Shown here one piece after another: positions 8,620 to 9,604 of a stretch of 9,604 nt of DNA. Source of the DNA: Labilibaculum sp. (GTDB taxonomy: Bacteria; Bacteroidota; Bacteroidia; Bacteroidales; Marinifilaceae); contig JADGFH010000176.1 in the NCBI GenBank assembly GCA_016743925.1, forward strand, positions 1 through 9,604. Reading direction: 5' to 3'. The notes beneath the pieces are model-generated. The model was not told the origin of the DNA. It did not search any database and worked only from the letters and a program-made list of their open reading frames with translations. How positions within the stretch are numbered: position 1 is the stretch's first letter; the number at the start of each line of letters is the position of its first letter. A program made the translations under genes and the position numbers.

Positions 8620-9041
8620 AATTTTAATAGTTCTTTTTAAAATTTTTGTTTAATTTTTACTAACCATTATATTTTCCTGATTAGACAAAGGCAGTCTTTC
8701 AACCCTCATAAAACCAACAAATACTATTACTTAACAACACCATTAAGACTATTAGCTCTTAATTTTCCTTGTTTTAATTGAATTAATATAAATTTAACAA
8801 TCTGTAACTAAAACCATACCATATTTAAATGAAAAGGTTTCATTTTCGACGATCTATTTACATTAAAACATTAACAATTTTGACCCATCTTACCTCTATT
8901 TGTTCTACTCAAAATTGTGCAAATTTTAATATCGACTTAATTCTAAATAAGCAACAAACCAACAATTAAGATCTAAAAGTCTTTTACAAACACTATTTTT
9001 ATCTCATCTAAATTAAACCTGATAAAAGTGGAGAAAACAAA
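8620..9041. other. AT-rich intergenic stretch without a recognisable gene
   Basis: About 420 bases between the giant gene's leader and the remnant starting at 9042. I saw no open frame with protein-like composition, no tRNA-like cloverleaf and no clear terminator. The only structured element is the short inverted repeat at 8827-8845. The length is generous for a Bacteroidota intergenic gap and could hold upstream regulatory sites for the giant gene. Confidence 0.6.
8827..8845. promoter_or_regulatory. Small perfect inverted repeat, possible operator
   Basis: AAATGAAA and TTTCATTT face each other across a 3-base AGG spacer, about 265 bases upstream of the giant gene's start. The symmetry suits a dimeric regulator, but an 8-base AT-rich palindrome can arise by chance, and nothing else links it to a known regulon. 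Confidence 0.2.
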
Positions 9042-9243
9042 ATGACGTTGAACTTTTCTGAATACCTAAAGGAGTTTGAACAAACTTTAAAATAGGTATT
9101 TTAGAACGAGATGACATAAACAAATTCAGCTTAAACCGTGGTTTTCCACCGCTGGTTATGAAGGAGAACCACTACCTGATGACTACAAATACTTGTATAG
9201 GTATCACCACCAATCACTTAATTCGCAATTCAAACAACTGTAG
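9042..9243 (+). pseudogene. Frameshifted coding remnant, family not identified
   Basis: An ATG at 9042, preceded by GGAG at 9030-9033, opens a 17-residue peptide (MTLNFSEYLKEFEQTLK) that hits TAG at 9093-9095. A second frame, from about 9101 to 9166, continues with protein-like residues LERDDINKFSLNRGFPPLV, as if one frameshift separated them. A third frame, from about 9115 to a TAG at 9241-9243, gives a tail including GYEGEPLPDDYKYLYRYHHQ. The composition looks like real coding sequence rather than random AT-rich DNA. The simplest reading is a gene start, a frameshift and a deletion joining it to another coding end. I have only a weak impression of an acyl-CoA dehydrogenase-like N-terminus and do not claim it. 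It could also be a chance set of short frames. Confidence 0.3.
9061..9100. repeat. Long imperfect palindrome
   Basis: AATACCTA at 9061-9068 pairs with TAGGTATT at 9093-9100, and inside it AGTTTG (9073-9078) faces CAAACT (9081-9086) across AA. The result is a two-stem hairpin with an asymmetric internal loop. It lies over the first codons of the remnant starting at 9042. It is AT-rich and has no T-tract, so it is a poor terminator. A regulatory hairpin, a recombination scar or chance are all possible. Confidence 0.35.
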
Positions 9244-9502
9244 TTGATCCTTTTAGAAATTTGGCTCCATCTAAAGTTGCAGTAGAAGGTGCTGAAGTAT
9301 AATTATGTGTTAATGTTCAATCTGAAATTACTGATAAATTGCTAATCGCAGGATCCAAACATCCGACAATGTGAGTGTAAGTACAAGCACCATTTTCCGA
9401 TGATGAATTAAGCGTATTAGGGCAATCCAATAATCGATCAAAAGAATCAATAATTGTAATATTTACTGTACAATCATCTGAACCGGCTGACTTTAACCAC
9501 TT
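9224..9502 (-). pseudogene. Broken HYR (hyalin repeat)-type domain fragment
   Basis: In one minus-strand frame, this encodes KSAGSDDCTVNITIID, then DCPNTLNSSSENGACTYTH, then LTHNYTSAPSTATLDGAKF and KGSTTVV. That order matches the end of one HYR module and most of the next: D-D-C-T-V-x-I-T-(V/I)-x-D, then C-P, then A-C-T, then F-x-x-G-(T/S)-T-T-V-V-W. Two TGA stops interrupt it. One at 9319-9317 lies where the family usually has the N-C-S region. One at 9232-9230 lies exactly where the conserved Trp of VVW is expected. No start codon or flanking module is present, so this is a remnant of another adhesin-like gene, not a working protein. The domain identity is recalled from family knowledge. 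Confidence 0.6.
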
Positions 9503-9544
9503 ACAATTGACATATAATAATCTACATACAAATTAGTAAATAAT

Positions 9545-9564
9545 CCTCGGGGCAAGCCTCGAGG
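9545..9564. terminator. GC-rich hairpin, possible terminator or mobile-element end
   Basis: CCTCGGGG pairs with GCCTCGAGG through eight base pairs (one G-T wobble) around a CAAG loop. It is by far the most GC-rich structure in an otherwise AT-rich region. There is no T-run directly after it on the plus strand; on the minus strand it is followed by ATTATTTAC, a weak T-rich tail. It could terminate transcription coming from beyond 9604 on the minus strand, or be an end structure of a mobile element outside the window. Confidence 0.4.
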
Positions 9565-9604
9565 AATTAACCTAAAGAGATTAAAATAACTGTTAATTTT
9601 TCAT

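Noticed and set aside
8659..8689. TTTG at 8689-8686 (minus strand) as a -33 promoter element
   Set aside because: No TAnnTTTG box lies at the right distance downstream, so it does not form a promoter pair.
9230..9319. TGA read as tryptophan (recoding) in the HYR fragment
   Set aside because: Only one of the two TGA codons is at a conserved Trp, the giant gene uses TGG throughout, and the fragment lacks a start and flanking modules; ordinary decay explains it better.
9602..9604. ATG on the minus strand at the window edge
   Set aside because: The frame reads M-K-N-stop, so it is not the start of a gene.

Overview
The window is dominated by one enormous minus-strand gene. It starts at 8562 and is still open when the window ends at base 1, giving 2,854 codons with no in-frame stop and no C-terminus. 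The rest (8563-9604) is AT-rich sequence without an intact gene, holding the likely promoter and the remains of two or three broken genes. Low GC, a start with no Shine-Dalgarno sequence, a signal peptide ending in KAQ, a TAnnTTTG-type promoter box and giant PKD/cadherin-like proteins all point to a Bacteroidota bacterium, probably a marine or gliding one. This is inference from style, not a taxonomic match.

Layout of the giant protein, read 8562 to 1. Residues 1-33 are a signal peptide. About residues 36-1550 are 17 consecutive PKD-like domains with WDFG-type cores and mostly two cysteines each. About residues 1553-2379 are seven cysteine-free cadherin-like/tandem-95-type domains in the order A-B-C-A-B-C-A. 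About residues 2380-2854 are a second cadherin-like array alternating D-E-D-E-(D), cut by the window edge. It is most likely a secreted or surface-anchored adhesin or matrix protein. A type IX secretion or gliding-associated C-terminal domain would be expected beyond base 1 but cannot be seen.

Layout of 8563-9604. A short leader and a candidate promoter (8609-8616) lie next to the giant gene. About 8620-9041 is AT-rich with only a small inverted repeat. From 9042 to 9243 on the plus strand is a frameshifted coding remnant that begins with a plausible start. From about 9224 to 9502 on the minus strand is a clearly recognisable but broken HYR (hyalin repeat)-type domain, itself a fragment of another adhesin-like gene. 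A strong GC-rich hairpin sits at 9545-9564.

No defence system, CRISPR array, RNA gene or intact mobile element was seen. The interest lies in the modular evolution of the giant protein (period-3 then period-2 higher-order repeats, partitioned and apparently complementary cysteines, grafted calcium-loop-like motifs) and in the adhesin-gene debris beside it.
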